64,000 nt of DNA from Corynebacterium canis (GCF_030408595.1 NZ_CP047080.1:993501-1057500); one strand, 5' to 3'; numbered from the stretch's first letter, positions 35,489-44,299 are shown. Notes: generated from the letters alone by a model not told the origin. Numbers and translations: made by a program.

Positions 35489-35513
35489 GCCCCGCTCGAG
35501 TCTCATGCGGGGC
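35489..35513 (-). other. Hairpin in the greA leader
   Basis: The arms GCCCCGC and GCGGGGC enclose an 11-base loop. It sits between a possible greA promoter (TAAGAT) and the greA start, without a T run, so it is either part of a structured leader or a weak terminator of the upstream gene. Confidence 0.35.
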
Positions 35514-35549
35514 AGCCTTCTTCGCGTGAATCTTAGCACAATGCTGCGA

Positions 35550-35978
35550 CTAAGACCCCGCTGTGAGGTATGAAGGCACGTTATTGTGGCAACCGTACAC
35601 GGTGCCAGCGACGGGCAGGTCGCGGGTGGGGATCTCCACCTGGAAGCGTTCCGTGGCGTTTCCGCCCGGTTCGATGCGGAATTCGCGGCGCCCCACCTCG
35701 GCCTTGTCGTAGTTCAAAGCTGTGACAATGCAATAGGTCGCCTCCTCGGTGTTCTTCCGCGTGACGTCCACGGAAATCCGCAACCGGTCATCGGCGATGC
35801 GTTCGAATCCGGTCTGGGTGGCGGTCACGGTTGCGCTATTGATTTTCTGAAAGTATTGGAACACCACGATGATGGCGATGACGGCGAAGATCACGGCCCC
35901 AACGGCAATGAGTTTGCCGCTGATGTTCCCCTTTGCGGGGTCAGCGGCGTAGCGTTCGGCGGGGCGGGTGTCGGACAT
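35550..35978 (-). CDS. DUF4307 family membrane protein
   Basis: The 142-residue protein has a short polar N-terminus (RPAERYAADPAKG), one membrane helix (LIAVGAVIFAVIAIIVVFQYF) and an extracytoplasmic domain of about 95 residues with two cysteines (TYCIVT and YGCHNN). The family is actinobacterial and uncharacterised. It lies between greA and mca, as its counterpart does in mycobacteria. Confidence 0.88.
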   Translation of the reverse strand: MSDTRPAERYAADPAKGNISGKLIAVGAVIFAVIAIIVVFQYFQKINSATVTATQTGFERIADDRLRISVDVTRKNTEEATYCIVTALNYDKAEVGRREFRIEPGGNATERFQVEIPTRDLPVAGTVYGCHNNVPSYLTAGS

Positions 35979-36085
35979 GGGTGTTCCTTCGGGTGCTTAT
36001 GGCAGCTTCTCGCTTATATAGTAACCCCCGCCCGTGGCATAGGATTATGGGGGAGTTCCAACAACGGCTTTTAGGAGTGTGCTTC

Positions 36086-36964
36086 GTGAACAGTCTGCGT
36101 CTCATGGCAATCCATGCGCATCCTGACGATGAATCCAGCAAAGGTGCCGCGACTTTTGCCCGCTATGTTGCGGAAGGGCATGAGGCGATGATCGTCACCT
36201 GCACCGGCGGCGAGCGTGGAGACATCCTCAATCCCGCCATGGATCGCCCCGGCACCGCAGAACGAATCACCGAGATCCGCCGCGCAGAAATGGCTGCGGC
36301 GATCGCGGCCCTCGGCTCCCCGCAGCACCGGTGGCTGGGGTACGTAGATTCGGGCCTGCCGCAGGGCGATCCATTGCCGCCGCTGCCGGAGGGGTGCTTT
36401 GCGCTGGTGGACGACGCGGAGGTGGTTCGCGAGCTTGTGCGGGTGATCCGCGAGTTCCGGCCCCACGTGATTATCACCTACGACGAAAACGGTGGCTACC
36501 CGCATCCCGACCACTTAAAGGTGCATTCCACCTCGATGAAGGCTTGGGAGGTGGCGGGCGATCCGGAGTACGCCCCGGAGGTTGGTCCAGCGTGGACGCC
36601 GTTGAAGTTGTATTACACGCATGGTTTTATCCGCCAGCGCATGCAGCTTTTCCACGACGTGTTGTTGCGCGAGGGCAAGCCCAGCCCGTACGGCGTGCTG
36701 TTGGAGCGGTGGAAGGCGCACCGCGCGGATATTATGGCCCGCGTAACCACCCAGGTGCCGTGCGCCGACTTTTTCGAGCAGCGTGACGACGCCCTGCGTG
36801 CCCACGCGACCCAGATAGACCCAGCGGGGGCCTTCTTCGGGACGCCCGTCGAGGTGCAGCGTAAGCTGTGGCCGACGGAAGAGTTCGAGCTGGCCGCAAC
36901 CCGCGTGAGCACGACCTACCCCGAAGATGATCTATTCGCCGGTATTTCCGAAAATGCGGAATAG
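36086..36964 (+). CDS. mca: Mycothiol S-conjugate amidase
   Basis: Mca cleaves mycothiol S-conjugates of toxins into a mercapturic acid and GlcN-Ins. I start at GTG 36086, eight bases after AGGAG, giving 292 residues. Zinc ligands of the LmbE/MshB fold are in AIHAHPDDE (H12 and D15) and NGGYPHPDH. The segment TCTGGERGDILNPAM is specific to Mca/MshB, and the long C-terminal part with YYTHGFIRQRM supports Mca rather than MshB. It is followed by a small membrane protein gene in the same unit. Confidence 0.92.
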   Translation: MNSLRLMAIHAHPDDESSKGAATFARYVAEGHEAMIVTCTGGERGDILNPAMDRPGTAERITEIRRAEMAAAIAALGSPQHRWLGYVDSGLPQGDPLPPLPEGCFALVDDAEVVRELVRVIREFRPHVIITYDENGGYPHPDHLKVHSTSMKAWEVAGDPEYAPEVGPAWTPLKLYYTHGFIRQRMQLFHDVLLREGKPSPYGVLLERWKAHRADIMARVTTQVPCADFFEQRDDALRAHATQIDPAGAFFGTPVEVQRKLWPTEEFELAATRVSTTYPEDDLFAGISENAE

Positions 36965-36985
36965 GCGTAGCAAAGGAGAAAACAC

Positions 36986-37255
36986 ATGATCACGTTCGTG
37001 CTGGCGCAAGCTGAGCGCGGCGGGCCGCTGGGTCCGGAGTTCGGTAAGGCCTCACCTATCGGTTTGCTGATCATCGTCTTAATGCTGGTGGCCGTGCTGT
37101 ATATCGGGTGGGCGTTGACGCGCCGCATCAAGCGGATGGCGCGGCGTCGTGCATTTGCGGAAAGCCACGGCATTGATGTGTTCGACCAGGAAGCGATCGA
37201 TAAAGCCATGGCGGCCGAAGGGCTGGCGGTGGATACCCGGAAGCAGTGGTTTTAG
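36986..37255 (+). CDS. Small single-pass membrane protein downstream of mca
   Basis: The 89-residue protein follows mca by 21 bases with AAAGGAG before its ATG. One membrane helix (IGLLIIVLMLVAVLYIGWAL) is followed by a very basic segment (RRIKRMARRRAF) and an acidic end closing with DTRKQWF. This gene follows mca in other mycolic-acid actinobacteria as well. Function is unknown. Confidence 0.85.
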   Translation: MITFVLAQAERGGPLGPEFGKASPIGLLIIVLMLVAVLYIGWALTRRIKRMARRRAFAESHGIDVFDQEAIDKAMAAEGLAVDTRKQWF

Positions 37256-37328
37256 CTCGCCGCCCCGCCCCGGTGTGATGATGTACGTTCGATCCCGATT
37301 TTGGCGTGCATGCAGGGCGGTGCCCACA

Positions 37329-37334
37329 TAAACT
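37329..37334 (+). promoter_or_regulatory. Leaderless -10 (TAAACT) of the prenyl transferase gene
   Basis: TAAACT lies seven bases before the GTG at 37342. No clear -35 is seen. Confidence 0.45.
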
Positions 37335-37341
37335 AGTTGAC

Positions 37342-38112
37342 GTGAATTACCTGCCGAAGCTGCTGTACCCCGTGTACGAGAACCTTCTCCGACGTGAACT
37401 TGCTGGGGCAAAGCATCCGAAGCATGTCGCCATTATGTGTGATGGGAATCGCCGGTGGGCGCGGGAAGCTGGTTTCGCAGATGTCAGCCACGGGCACCGC
37501 GTGGGCGCGCGGAAGATCGGCGAAATGGTCAGCTGGTGCGCCGATACCGATATTGAGCTGGTGACCATTTACCTGCTGTCCACCGAAAACCTCGGCCGCG
37601 ACGCCGACGAGCTGGAATTGCTCTTCGATATCATCGGCGATGTGGTGGCCGAGCTTTCCGCCCCCGCCGCGAATTGTCGGGTGCGGCTGGTGGGCCATTT
37701 GGATCTTTTGCCGGAGCGGGTATCCAAGCGCTTGCGGGAAGCGGTGCGCGATACCGACGATCACACCGGGGTGACCGTCAACGTGGCCGTCGGCTATGGG
37801 GGCCGCCAGGAAATCGTCGATGCGGTACGCGAACTTATTGACGATCTTGGCACCAGCGGCATCGCGCCGGAGGAGATGGCTGCACAAGTATCTGTAGAAT
37901 CGATTTCGTCGCACCTATACACCTCCGGCCAGCCGGACCCCGATTTGGTGATCCGCACCTCCGGGGAGCAACGGCTTTCTGGGTTTTTGTTATGGCAGGC
38001 GGCGTATTCAGAAATATGGTTTACCGATATCTATTGGCCGGCGTTCCGCCGAATCGACTTTTTACGTGCGCTGCGTGATTATTCGTCTCGGCACCGCCGT
38101 TTTGGAAAATGA
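37342..38112 (+). CDS. uppS: (Z)-prenyl diphosphate synthase (UppS family)
   Basis: This cis-prenyltransferase adds isopentenyl units for polyprenyl phosphate carriers. The start GTG 37342 gives 256 residues; an upstream ATG at 37306 would lie before the -10. Landmarks are VAIMCDGNRRWAREAG (catalytic Asp and diphosphate loop), VTIYLLSTENLGR and the C-terminal DPDLVIRTSGEQRLSGFLLWQ. Mycobacteria have a long-chain enzyme and a short-chain Z-FPP synthase; linkage to mca suggests this copy is the short-chain type, but this is inference. Confidence 0.9.
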   Translation: MNYLPKLLYPVYENLLRRELAGAKHPKHVAIMCDGNRRWAREAGFADVSHGHRVGARKIGEMVSWCADTDIELVTIYLLSTENLGRDADELELLFDIIGDVVAELSAPAANCRVRLVGHLDLLPERVSKRLREAVRDTDDHTGVTVNVAVGYGGRQEIVDAVRELIDDLGTSGIAPEEMAAQVSVESISSHLYTSGQPDPDLVIRTSGEQRLSGFLLWQAAYSEIWFTDIYWPAFRRIDFLRALRDYSSRHRRFGK

Positions 38113-38675
38113 AATCACCTTACATTCTTGTTGAATCCGTTTACGGCTCCACACAGGAGTATGCAACCGAACTAGCGAAGCGCACCCACGGTGCCACCCG
38201 CCCGCTTGATACCACGTTCGACCTGGCAACCGAACTTGCGTCCGAGCCCGCGCCGGTCATCGTGTGCGCGCCCAACTACGGGCCGGTGAACAAGGGGATC
38301 TCCTGGCTTAAAGAACACGCAACCCTGGTGCGCGAACACACCTGCGCGCTGGTGGTCGTGGGCATGTCGCTGCCGGAACACGCGCGGTCGCGCGACGCGG
38401 CGGCCGGCGCCCTGGGCAGCCTGGCCGAGGAGGTCGCGCGCTTCTACCTGCCCGGCCGCCTCCTGCATTCCCAGCTGAGCGCCAAGCATCGCAGCGTGCT
38501 GTGGTCGGTGAACCAGATGCTCCGCCGCAAGCCCGGCTTGAACGATAATGATCGCAATATGCTGGCCGAATACGGCAAAGATATCGACCACGTCGACTTC
38601 ACCAACCTGCAGCCCGTGGTCGATTGGTGGCGCTCCCTGACCCTGGAAAGCGTGTCACCCAACCCCGCCACCTAG
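38109..38675 (+). CDS. Flavodoxin-domain protein (HemG-like)
   Basis: The 188-residue protein overlaps the prenyl transferase stop by four bases (ATGA). Its N-terminus ILVESVYGSTQEYATELAKR is an FMN-phosphate loop of the flavodoxin fold, and CAPNYGPVNKG corresponds to the second FMN loop. This subgroup includes menaquinone-dependent protoporphyrinogen oxidase-like proteins. No haem genes adjoin, so the assignment stays at fold level. It is the last gene before repeat locus 2. Confidence 0.8.
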   Translation: MKSPYILVESVYGSTQEYATELAKRTHGATRPLDTTFDLATELASEPAPVIVCAPNYGPVNKGISWLKEHATLVREHTCALVVVGMSLPEHARSRDAAAGALGSLAEEVARFYLPGRLLHSQLSAKHRSVLWSVNQMLRRKPGLNDNDRNMLAEYGKDIDHVDFTNLQPVVDWWRSLTLESVSPNPAT

Positions 38676-38794
38676 ATCCTTGAGCGCCGCTGCGCTAGCC
38701 AAGCTTCAGGATTCCGCCATCGGGCCACCTGATGGCATGAAACCCTTAATCCGGTTGGGTCGCGCTTAACCTCGATAGGTCGTGTGCGGTTCCG

Positions 38795-38976
38795 GATAGG
38801 TTGCGCACGAGCGTTGACCTGCGATCGTCCGGAATTTCTTCTTTGGAGCGCTCAACGAAGAATGGAAGGACGAGCTGCGGGGTTTTTGGGCCAGATTCGT
38901 CCGGAATTTCTTCGTGAGACCCGCGAATGAAGAATAGAAAGACCAGCCCCAGGTCGGCGGTTGCGTACAACCCATC
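38795..38976 (+). repeat. Repeat element E1, copy 3 (182 bp)
   Basis: It begins GATAGGTTGCGCACG and ends GCGTACAACCCATC, in the same orientation as the copies of locus 1. A 21-base relative of its left end (GATAGGTCGTGTGCGG, 38774) precedes it. Locus 2 lies between the flavodoxin-domain gene (+) and coaA (-). Confidence 0.8.
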
Positions 38977-39086
38977 GGCATACATGGCGGTTGCGTACAA
39001 CTCACCGGCGGGCGGGGTGGTGGAGTGAGATTTGCCGGCGGTGCGGCGGTTTGGGGCGGTTGTTTTGGCTGCCGGATCCCGCCGCT

Positions 39087-39163
39087 CAGGCAGATTCGAC
39101 ATGCCGGGGCGTTCGGAGGGGTGTTTCCGCAGGTGGGCAAAACGGCCATGTTCGATGTGCCTG
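39087..39163 (+). repeat. Repeat element E2, copy 2 (77 bp)
   Basis: Its ends are CAGGCAGATTCGACATG and CATGTTCGATGTGCCTG, the longest inverted match of the family. The centre has diverged from the other copies (GGTGGGCAAAACGG), while TTTCCGCAGG is kept. Confidence 0.75.
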
Positions 39164-39274
39164 AGGCAGATCCGGCGAAGGGGGTTGGTTCGAGAAAGTC
39201 CGAACGCGACCGCACGAAAAAGCCTTGTGCGACTGGGCCGCGGGTGATCCGCCGATAGGTCGCGTGCGGCTCCG

Positions 39275-39455
39275 GATAGGTTGCGCACGAGCGTTGACCT
39301 GCGATCGTCCGGAATTTCTTCATTAGGGTGCTGAACGAAGAATGGAAGGACGAGCTGCGGCGTTTTTGGTCCAGATTCGTCCGGAATTTCTTCGTAAGAC
39401 CCCCGAATGAAGAATAGAAAGACCAGCCCAGGTCAGCGGTTGCGCACAACCCATC
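39275..39455 (+). repeat. Repeat element E1, copy 4 (181 bp)
   Basis: It closes the E1-E2-E1 composite of locus 2 and is nearly identical to the copy at 38795. The 21-base left-end relative recurs at 39254. From 39456 to 39639 several degenerate copies of the outer motif (GCACACCCCACCGGC) follow, with no gene visible. Confidence 0.8.
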
Positions 39456-39639
39456 GCGGCGCGGGCGACGAGGCTGGTCGCGCGCAACACACCGGCATAC
39501 ATGGCGGTTGCGTGAGATCTGCCGGCAAGCGGGGTGGTTTGGCGCGATTGCACACACCCCACCGGCGACCCAGCCGGTCACGCACACCCCACCGGCAGGA
39601 AAAGCTGCCGCCCATTGCTACCCCGCGGCGCGCGGCGGT

Positions 39640-40593
39640 TTAGATATTGCGCATGCGCACGCGCTCTACCAGGTGGTTTGCGTCTTTGAATAGCACCAGC
39701 GAGGCGCGCACCCTGGTGGGAAGGATGTTTTCCACTAGGTTCGGGAGGTTGACGGACTGCCAAATTTCGCGCGCTTCGGCACGTGCGCGGGCGTCGTCAA
39801 GCTGTGCGTAGTGGGAAAAGTGAGCGTCGGGGGCGGAAAACGCGGTGCCCCGGAGCTCAAGGAAGCGGTCGATATACCAGCGCTCAATATCGTCGGTGCG
39901 GGCGTCCACGTATACGGAGAAATCGAAAAGGTCGCTGACCATGAGCGTCGGCCCGGTTTGCAGCACGTTCAAACCTTCTAAAATCAGGATGTCGGGCTGC
40001 CGGATAATAATGAATTCGTCGGGCACGCGGTCGTACAAGGTGTGCGAGTACACGGGGGCGGTGCACGCCGGACGCCCGGCCTTGACCTCGGTGACAAAGC
40101 GCAGCAGTGCCCGCTGGTCGTAGCTTTCGGGGAAGCCTTTCCGGTTCATGATATTGCGGCGGTGCAGTTCGTCGGCGGGGTAGAGGAAGCCGTCGGTGGT
40201 CACCAAATCTACGCGCGGGTGCGTGTCCCAACGTTGCAGCAGCACCTGCAATACACGGGCGGTGGTGGACTTGCCTACGGCCACGGAACCGGCGATGCCG
40301 ATGATAAAGGGCACGTGCGGCGGCCGGGAGCCGAGAAAGGTTTCGGTGGCCTTCATTAGCTCTTGCCGGGCGTTGATCTGCAGGTGGATCAGGCGGCTGA
40401 GCGGCAGGTACACTTCGGCCACTTCGTCGAGGTCGATGTTTTCTCCGATGCCGCGGAGTTGTTCGAGTTCGGCGGCGGTGAGCACCTGGGGCATGGATTG
40501 GCGCAGCCGCCGCCATTGGGCGCGGTTAAAGTCGAGGTACGGGCTGACCACGTTGGGGCGAACCATAATCCCATTTTGCCAACCACCGCTCAT
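39640..40593 (-). CDS. coaA: Pantothenate kinase (type I, CoaA)
   Basis: CoaA phosphorylates pantothenate, the first step of coenzyme A synthesis. The 317-residue P-loop kinase has [17 protein letters not shown], the substrate region [20 protein letters not shown] and [12 protein letters not shown]. The N-terminal [15 protein letters not shown] is typical of actinobacterial enzymes. The start may be ATG 40593 or ATG 40566, nine residues shorter; neither has a strong ribosome binding site. It is divergent from glyA. Confidence 0.93.
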   Translation of the reverse strand: MSGGWQNGIMVRPNVVSPYLDFNRAQWRRLRQSMPQVLTAAELEQLRGIGENIDLDEVAEVYLPLSRLIHLQINARQELMKATETFLGSRPPHVPFIIGIAGSVAVGKSTTARVLQVLLQRWDTHPRVDLVTTDGFLYPADELHRRNIMNRKGFPESYDQRALLRFVTEVKAGRPACTAPVYSHTLYDRVPDEFIIIRQPDILILEGLNVLQTGPTLMVSDLFDFSVYVDARTDDIERWYIDRFLELRGTAFSAPDAHFSHYAQLDDARARAEAREIWQSVNLPNLVENILPTRVRASLVLFKDANHLVERVRMRNI

Positions 40594-40656
40594 GCTGACG
40601 AATCGACCCCCAGCCTGCCCATTTCGGCGCTAATGTGTGCGCAAAGGATTTCTAGT

Positions 40657-40662
40657 TACAAT
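40657..40662 (+). promoter_or_regulatory. Candidate -10 (TACAAT) of glyA
   Basis: TACAAT lies 75 bases before the glyA ATG, in the region between coaA and glyA. It implies a leader of about 70 bases. No riboswitch fold is recognised in it. Confidence 0.45.
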
Positions 40663-40737
40663 AGGCTGACATTCATCACTGTCGCCGCCGCGAGGTCTTG
40701 CGGCCAGACTGACTTTGAAAGGTTCCACGGTATTGCC

Positions 40738-42027
40738 ATGACCGGAGACGTTCGTTACCAATCTTTGACGCAGCTGGATCCGGAGGTGGCTCAGGCCATG
40801 GCCGGCGAGCTGGCCCGCCAGCGAAACACCCTTGAGATGATCGCTTCTGAGAACTTTGTGCCGCGCGCGGTGTTGCAGGCGCAGGGTTCGGTGCTTACCA
40901 ATAAGTACGCGGAGGGTTACCCGGGGCGCCGCTATTACGGCGGTTGCGAGGATGTCGACGTCGTGGAGAACCTAGCCATTGCGCGCGCGAAGGAGTTGTT
41001 CGGGGCTGAGGCCGCCAACGTGCAGCCGCACGCCGGTGCGCAGGCGAATGCGGCGGTGCTGATGGCGTTGGCAAACCCGGGGGAGAAGATCATGGGCCTG
41101 TCCCTGGCGCATGGCGGGCACCTTACCCACGGCATGAAGCTGAATTTTTCCGGCAAGCTGTACCAGGTTGTTGCCTATGGCGTGGACCCGGAGACCATGC
41201 GCGTGGACATGGATCAGGTGCGCGAGCAGGCGTTGGCGGAGCGCCCGGATGTGTTGATCGCGGGCTGGTCCGCGTACCCCCGCCATCTGGATTTTGCGGC
41301 GTTCCGCGAGATCGCCGACGAGGTGGGTGCGAAGTTGTGGGTTGATATGGCGCACTTCGCAGGTTTGGTTGCCGCGGATTTGCACCCGTCGCCGGTTCCG
41401 CATGCCGACGTCGTGTCCACCACCGTGCATAAGACGCTCGGCGGCCCGCGCTCCGGGTTGATCCTGTCCCGCGAGGAGTGGGCGAAGAAGCTGAATTCGG
41501 CGGTGTTCCCTGGCCAGCAGGGTGGTCCATTGATGCATGCGATCGCGGCGAAGGCGGTGGCGTTAAAGATTGCGGGCACGCCGGAGTTCCGCCAGCGCCA
41601 GGAGCGCACCTTGGAGGGGGCGCGCATTTTGGCGGAGCGTTTGATGGCGGCGGATTGCCGGGCGGCGGGTGTGGACGTGCTCACCGGCGGCACCGATGTG
41701 CACCTGGTGCTTGCGGACCTGCGCAATTCCGCGATGAACGGCCAGGAGGCGGAGGATTTGCTGCACGAGGTGGGCATTACCGTGAACCGGAACGCCGTGC
41801 CGAACGATCCGCGCCCGCCGATGGTGACTTCCGGCCTGCGCATTGGCACCCCGGCGTTGGCTACGAGGGGTTTCGACGCCGCGGCCTTTACCGAAGTTGC
41901 CGATATTATTGGCACCGCGCTGGCCGCCGGCAGTGGTGCGGATGTGGCGGCGTTGCGTGACCGTGTGTCCGCATTGGCGGAGCAATACCCGTTGTATGAC
42001 GGCTTGGAGGAGTGGAAGCTCGTCTAG
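40738..42027 (+). CDS. glyA: Serine hydroxymethyltransferase
   Basis: GlyA interconverts serine and glycine with tetrahydrofolate and supplies one-carbon units. The ATG at 40738 gives 429 residues; the longer frame from 40363 runs through the coaA region. PLP-enzyme landmarks are [26 protein letters not shown], the [10 protein letters not shown] metal/PLP segment and [14 protein letters not shown] with the Schiff-base lysine. The length is slightly above the E. coli enzyme. A terminator follows at 42048. Confidence 0.97.
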   Translation: MTGDVRYQSLTQLDPEVAQAMAGELARQRNTLEMIASENFVPRAVLQAQGSVLTNKYAEGYPGRRYYGGCEDVDVVENLAIARAKELFGAEAANVQPHAGAQANAAVLMALANPGEKIMGLSLAHGGHLTHGMKLNFSGKLYQVVAYGVDPETMRVDMDQVREQALAERPDVLIAGWSAYPRHLDFAAFREIADEVGAKLWVDMAHFAGLVAADLHPSPVPHADVVSTTVHKTLGGPRSGLILSREEWAKKLNSAVFPGQQGGPLMHAIAAKAVALKIAGTPEFRQRQERTLEGARILAERLMAADCRAAGVDVLTGGTDVHLVLADLRNSAMNGQEAEDLLHEVGITVNRNAVPNDPRPPMVTSGLRIGTPALATRGFDAAAFTEVADIIGTALAAGSGADVAALRDRVSALAEQYPLYDGLEEWKLV

Positions 42028-42047
42028 TATTGGTGTTGTGACCTTGT

Positions 42048-42082
42048 GACCCCGGTGAGGATGCGTCCTTGTCGGGGTTTTA
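42048..42082 (+). terminator. Terminator of glyA
   Basis: ACCCCGGTGAGGA and TCCTTGTCGGGGT form an imperfect stem with a TGCG tetraloop, followed by TTTT. From 42083 to 42282 I see no gene. Confidence 0.8.
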
Positions 42083-42282
42083 TGTGTGTGCGCGCCGCAC
42101 GGCCCGTTGGTCCCATGCGTTGTGTACGATCGCATAGTGGTGGTGCCTGCGCTTGGGCCCGTCTGATAATTGTCGAAAGAACGATCGAACGGCTCGTGTC
42201 CTGGGTGGGGCATTTTGCAATGATAAACGCGTTATGTTTTGCTACACGGAGTTCTTTGTAGGGGCAAACGTGTGTAATTGTC

Positions 42283-42313
42283 TTGACAAATGTGCTTAAC
42301 TACAGCGTATAAA
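42283..42313 (+). promoter_or_regulatory. Sigma-70-type promoter of the 310-residue membrane protein gene
   Basis: TTGACA (42283-42288) and TATAAA (42308-42313) are both near consensus, with a 19-base spacer that is slightly long. The start codon lies 34 bases downstream with GGAGGGAG before it. This is the best consensus promoter in the window. Confidence 0.6.
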
Positions 42314-42347
42314 ATATGTGAATTAGAATGCGCGGAGGGAGCCGAAT

Positions 42348-43280
42348 ATGTCTATGCGACGCCTGGCGCAGGGAGTTGTGCTTGCGTTTCTTGGTGTGGT
42401 GTTTATTTCAACGTGGCTTTTAGTTTTGGGTGTTCCCATTTACGTGGTTTTCTTGCTGCAACTCAGCGTAGCCTTAGTTGCCGGCGGTATAGTGTGGTGG
42501 TTTTCGGCACGGAATCCACGAGAGCAAACTACGGAAGAGTCCGCGGCGGCGGAGGAGCCGCCGGAGGACAAGAAGCCAAAATTTAAGGATCCGGAACCGG
42601 CCCAGGAGGAAACTCCTACAGAGCCGATGGCAACGCCGAATGTGCTGCCAAAGAAGGTGCCTTCGGGGTTTCCGGAGATTGATCTACGGCAGGCGAAGGA
42701 TCAGCTTCGCTCGAAGCTAGGGACGCAGGCGGGGGATGCGCCTACGGCGGAGAAGATGTCGCAAGCCAAGATGCTGCCCGGCGCGCGGGCGGCGATGGAA
42801 CGGTTCGGGCTGGTCGAGGGGGAGTTGCGGAAATCGCTCGCGAAATCGCGGCCACGGCCCGCAGAACAGGGTAGATATCAGTTTGTGGTCGGGGAGCACT
42901 CCGTGATCGTCTCAGAGGACGGTACGTGCATCCTCGGGGTGTTCCCGTACGTCGGGCCGGAGGCCGAACTCGTCGCAGCGGCCAGAGACAAGGCGAAGTC
43001 GGCATTGCGGCGGCCGTCCCCGATGGATATGCCCAAGAAGCGGGTGGCACCTAAGGCGGATCGGAGAATCGCCGCGCCGACGACGGCGAAGGAGATGAAA
43101 GAGCTGCTCGAGCAGCGCGGGTTCGAAGTGGAGTTGCGCGGAAAGCACTATAACGTGACCCATCCGGATCATCCCGGTGTGCGTTCGACGATGGCTGCAT
43201 CCCCCTCGGATTTCCGTTGGAATTTGAATCTAATTTCGCAGATTCGCGGCGCCTTCGGCGTGGATTTGCGCCTCGCTTAA
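42348..43280 (+). CDS. Hypothetical membrane-anchored protein with a HicA-like C-terminal domain
   Basis: The 310-residue protein starts at ATG 42348 after GGAGGGAG. Two hydrophobic helices lie within residues 5-52. A charged, Pro/Glu-rich linker (about 53-105) and a middle region of about 110 residues (with YQFVVGEHSVIVSEDGTCIL) follow. The last 60 residues (KEMKELLEQRGFEVELRGKHY, then HPDHPGVRSTM) resemble the small double-stranded RNA-binding fold of HicA toxins, including a histidine after the GxH position. This resemblance is by eye. No HicB-like partner is next to it. Confidence 0.65.
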   Translation: MSMRRLAQGVVLAFLGVVFISTWLLVLGVPIYVVFLLQLSVALVAGGIVWWFSARNPREQTTEESAAAEEPPEDKKPKFKDPEPAQEETPTEPMATPNVLPKKVPSGFPEIDLRQAKDQLRSKLGTQAGDAPTAEKMSQAKMLPGARAAMERFGLVEGELRKSLAKSRPRPAEQGRYQFVVGEHSVIVSEDGTCILGVFPYVGPEAELVAAARDKAKSALRRPSPMDMPKKRVAPKADRRIAAPTTAKEMKELLEQRGFEVELRGKHYNVTHPDHPGVRSTMAASPSDFRWNLNLISQIRGAFGVDLRLA

Positions 43281-43363
43281 TATTCTCTATCGCACGACAT
43301 TAATGTTTGTTTTTCGCTACGCCCCGTTCGAATAACTGATCGAAGCTTTTTGGGGCCGAAAGA

Positions 43364-43690
43364 TTACTCTGCTTTTTCTTCGCGCTGCTCGGCCAATTGC
43401 GTCCGGGCGGCACGAAGCCAATCCGGCTGATTTTCCAAAAGCGCCTTGATCTCCGCAGTGGTCAAGGGCTTATCCATATCGTTGCGTTTCAGCGCGGCGA
43501 TGGTGATCCCCAGCTTGCGGGCAACAATGGGGCGCGGGTGCGGTCCGGTGCGGCGCAATTCGCTGAGCCACTCGGGGGGATTGTGTTGCAATTCCACGAA
43601 CTCGGCGTGGCTCAGCGAGTGTTGCTGGAAGGATTCGGGGGTGGCGGGCAGGTAGATGCCCAGTTTCTTCGCCGCTGTTTGCGGTTTCAT
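43364..43690 (-). CDS. DUF5997 family protein
   Basis: I start at ATG 43690 (108 residues), with the family opening MKPQTAAKKLGIYLPATPE. The conserved PPEWLSELRRTGPHPRPIVA motif follows at about residues 38-57, and a helical, Glu-rich end (ARTQLAEQREEKAE) closes it. A longer in-frame ORF to 44212 is the shadow of the divergent gene. The family is actinobacterial and of unknown function, commonly paired with a divergent LysR-like gene as here. Confidence 0.85.
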   Translation of the reverse strand: MKPQTAAKKLGIYLPATPESFQQHSLSHAEFVELQHNPPEWLSELRRTGPHPRPIVARKLGITIAALKRNDMDKPLTTAEIKALLENQPDWLRAARTQLAEQREEKAE

Positions 43691-43722
43691 ATTGTTCGAT
43701 GTCGATGGCACATCGTTAACGG

Positions 43723-43728
43723 TAACAT
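43723..43728 (+). promoter_or_regulatory. Leaderless -10 (TAACAT) of the LysR-like gene
   Basis: TAACAT lies seven bases before the ATG at 43736, within the 45-base gap between two divergent starts. Confidence 0.5.
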
Positions 43729-43735
43729 TCTTGGC

Positions 43736-44299
43736 ATGAGCCTGACCATCGCCTATGTCCACGGCACCGCGCCCGACAAGTGGTTTGCCCGCTACGCCGC
43801 CAACACCTCCCATGGCATCGAACGAACATTTGGGTGTGACGATCCGCTTCCGTCGCTGTTCGCAGGGGAGATCGATGTCGCATTGGCTCGCCTCCCCGAT
43901 GCCCGCATCGATACCTTCGACTACCACGTGGTGCGCCTCTACGAGGAGGAGCCGGGCATCGGCCTGCCCGCCGATAACGAGCTCACCCTGCTGGACGCCA
44001 TCGGCGACGAAGATATCGCGGACGAGACCGTAAATTACCGTCCCGCCGAGACCGTGGATGTGGCCGAGGTGCGGGCCGCCGCGCAGGTCGTGGCCGCCAA
44101 TGTGGGCGTGGTGATCGCCCCGCGTCCCCTGCTGCGCAGCATGAACTTTAAAGGGGTTGCGCATCGCCCCTACACCGATGGGGCCCCCACCACCATCGCG
44201 GTGGTGTGGCACAAAGACAAGGATTGTGACGCGATCCAGGACTTCGTGGGCATCACCCGCGGCCGCACGGCGAATTCCTCACGCCAATCCGGGCGCTAA
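43736..44299 (+). CDS. LysR-type substrate-binding domain protein without HTH
   Basis: The 187-residue protein begins directly with the LysR effector-domain strand LTIAYVHGTAPDKWFARYA. It includes LFAGEIDVALARLP and VVAANVGVVIAPRPLLRSM, which are regular periplasmic-binding-fold segments. The DNA-binding N-terminal half of LysR regulators is absent, and the upstream frame is occupied by the promoter and DUF5997. It could sense a ligand and act through a partner, perhaps the divergent DUF5997 protein. It overlaps the convergent pxpC stop by four bases. Confidence 0.82.
   Translation: MSLTIAYVHGTAPDKWFARYAANTSHGIERTFGCDDPLPSLFAGEIDVALARLPDARIDTFDYHVVRLYEEEPGIGLPADNELTLLDAIGDEDIADETVNYRPAETVDVAEVRAAAQVVAANVGVVIAPRPLLRSMNFKGVAHRPYTDGAPTTIAVVWHKDKDCDAIQDFVGITRGRTANSSRQSGR

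Noticed and set aside
38766..39587. Long minus-strand ORF with repeated KKFRT and SSFYSS peptides in locus 2
   Set aside because: It is the translation of E1 repeats with low stop density; other frames are open too, and the copies elsewhere do not keep a common start or end.
38774..39600. Possible CRISPR array because of short repeated motifs
   Set aside because: The repeats are degenerate, spaced at 21-29 bases only locally and embedded in larger elements; there are no cas genes and no regular spacers.
40597..40737. Riboswitch in the glyA leader
   Set aside because: No glycine or SAM/THF aptamer motifs or terminator structure were recognisable; the leader is short and unstructured by eye.
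42046..42261. 71-codon ORF after glyA
   Set aside because: It starts inside the glyA terminator and lacks a ribosome binding site or recognisable features.
43691..44212. N-terminal extension of the DUF5997 ORF
   Set aside because: It is antisense to the LysR-like gene, and the conserved DUF5997 sequence begins at the internal ATG 43690.
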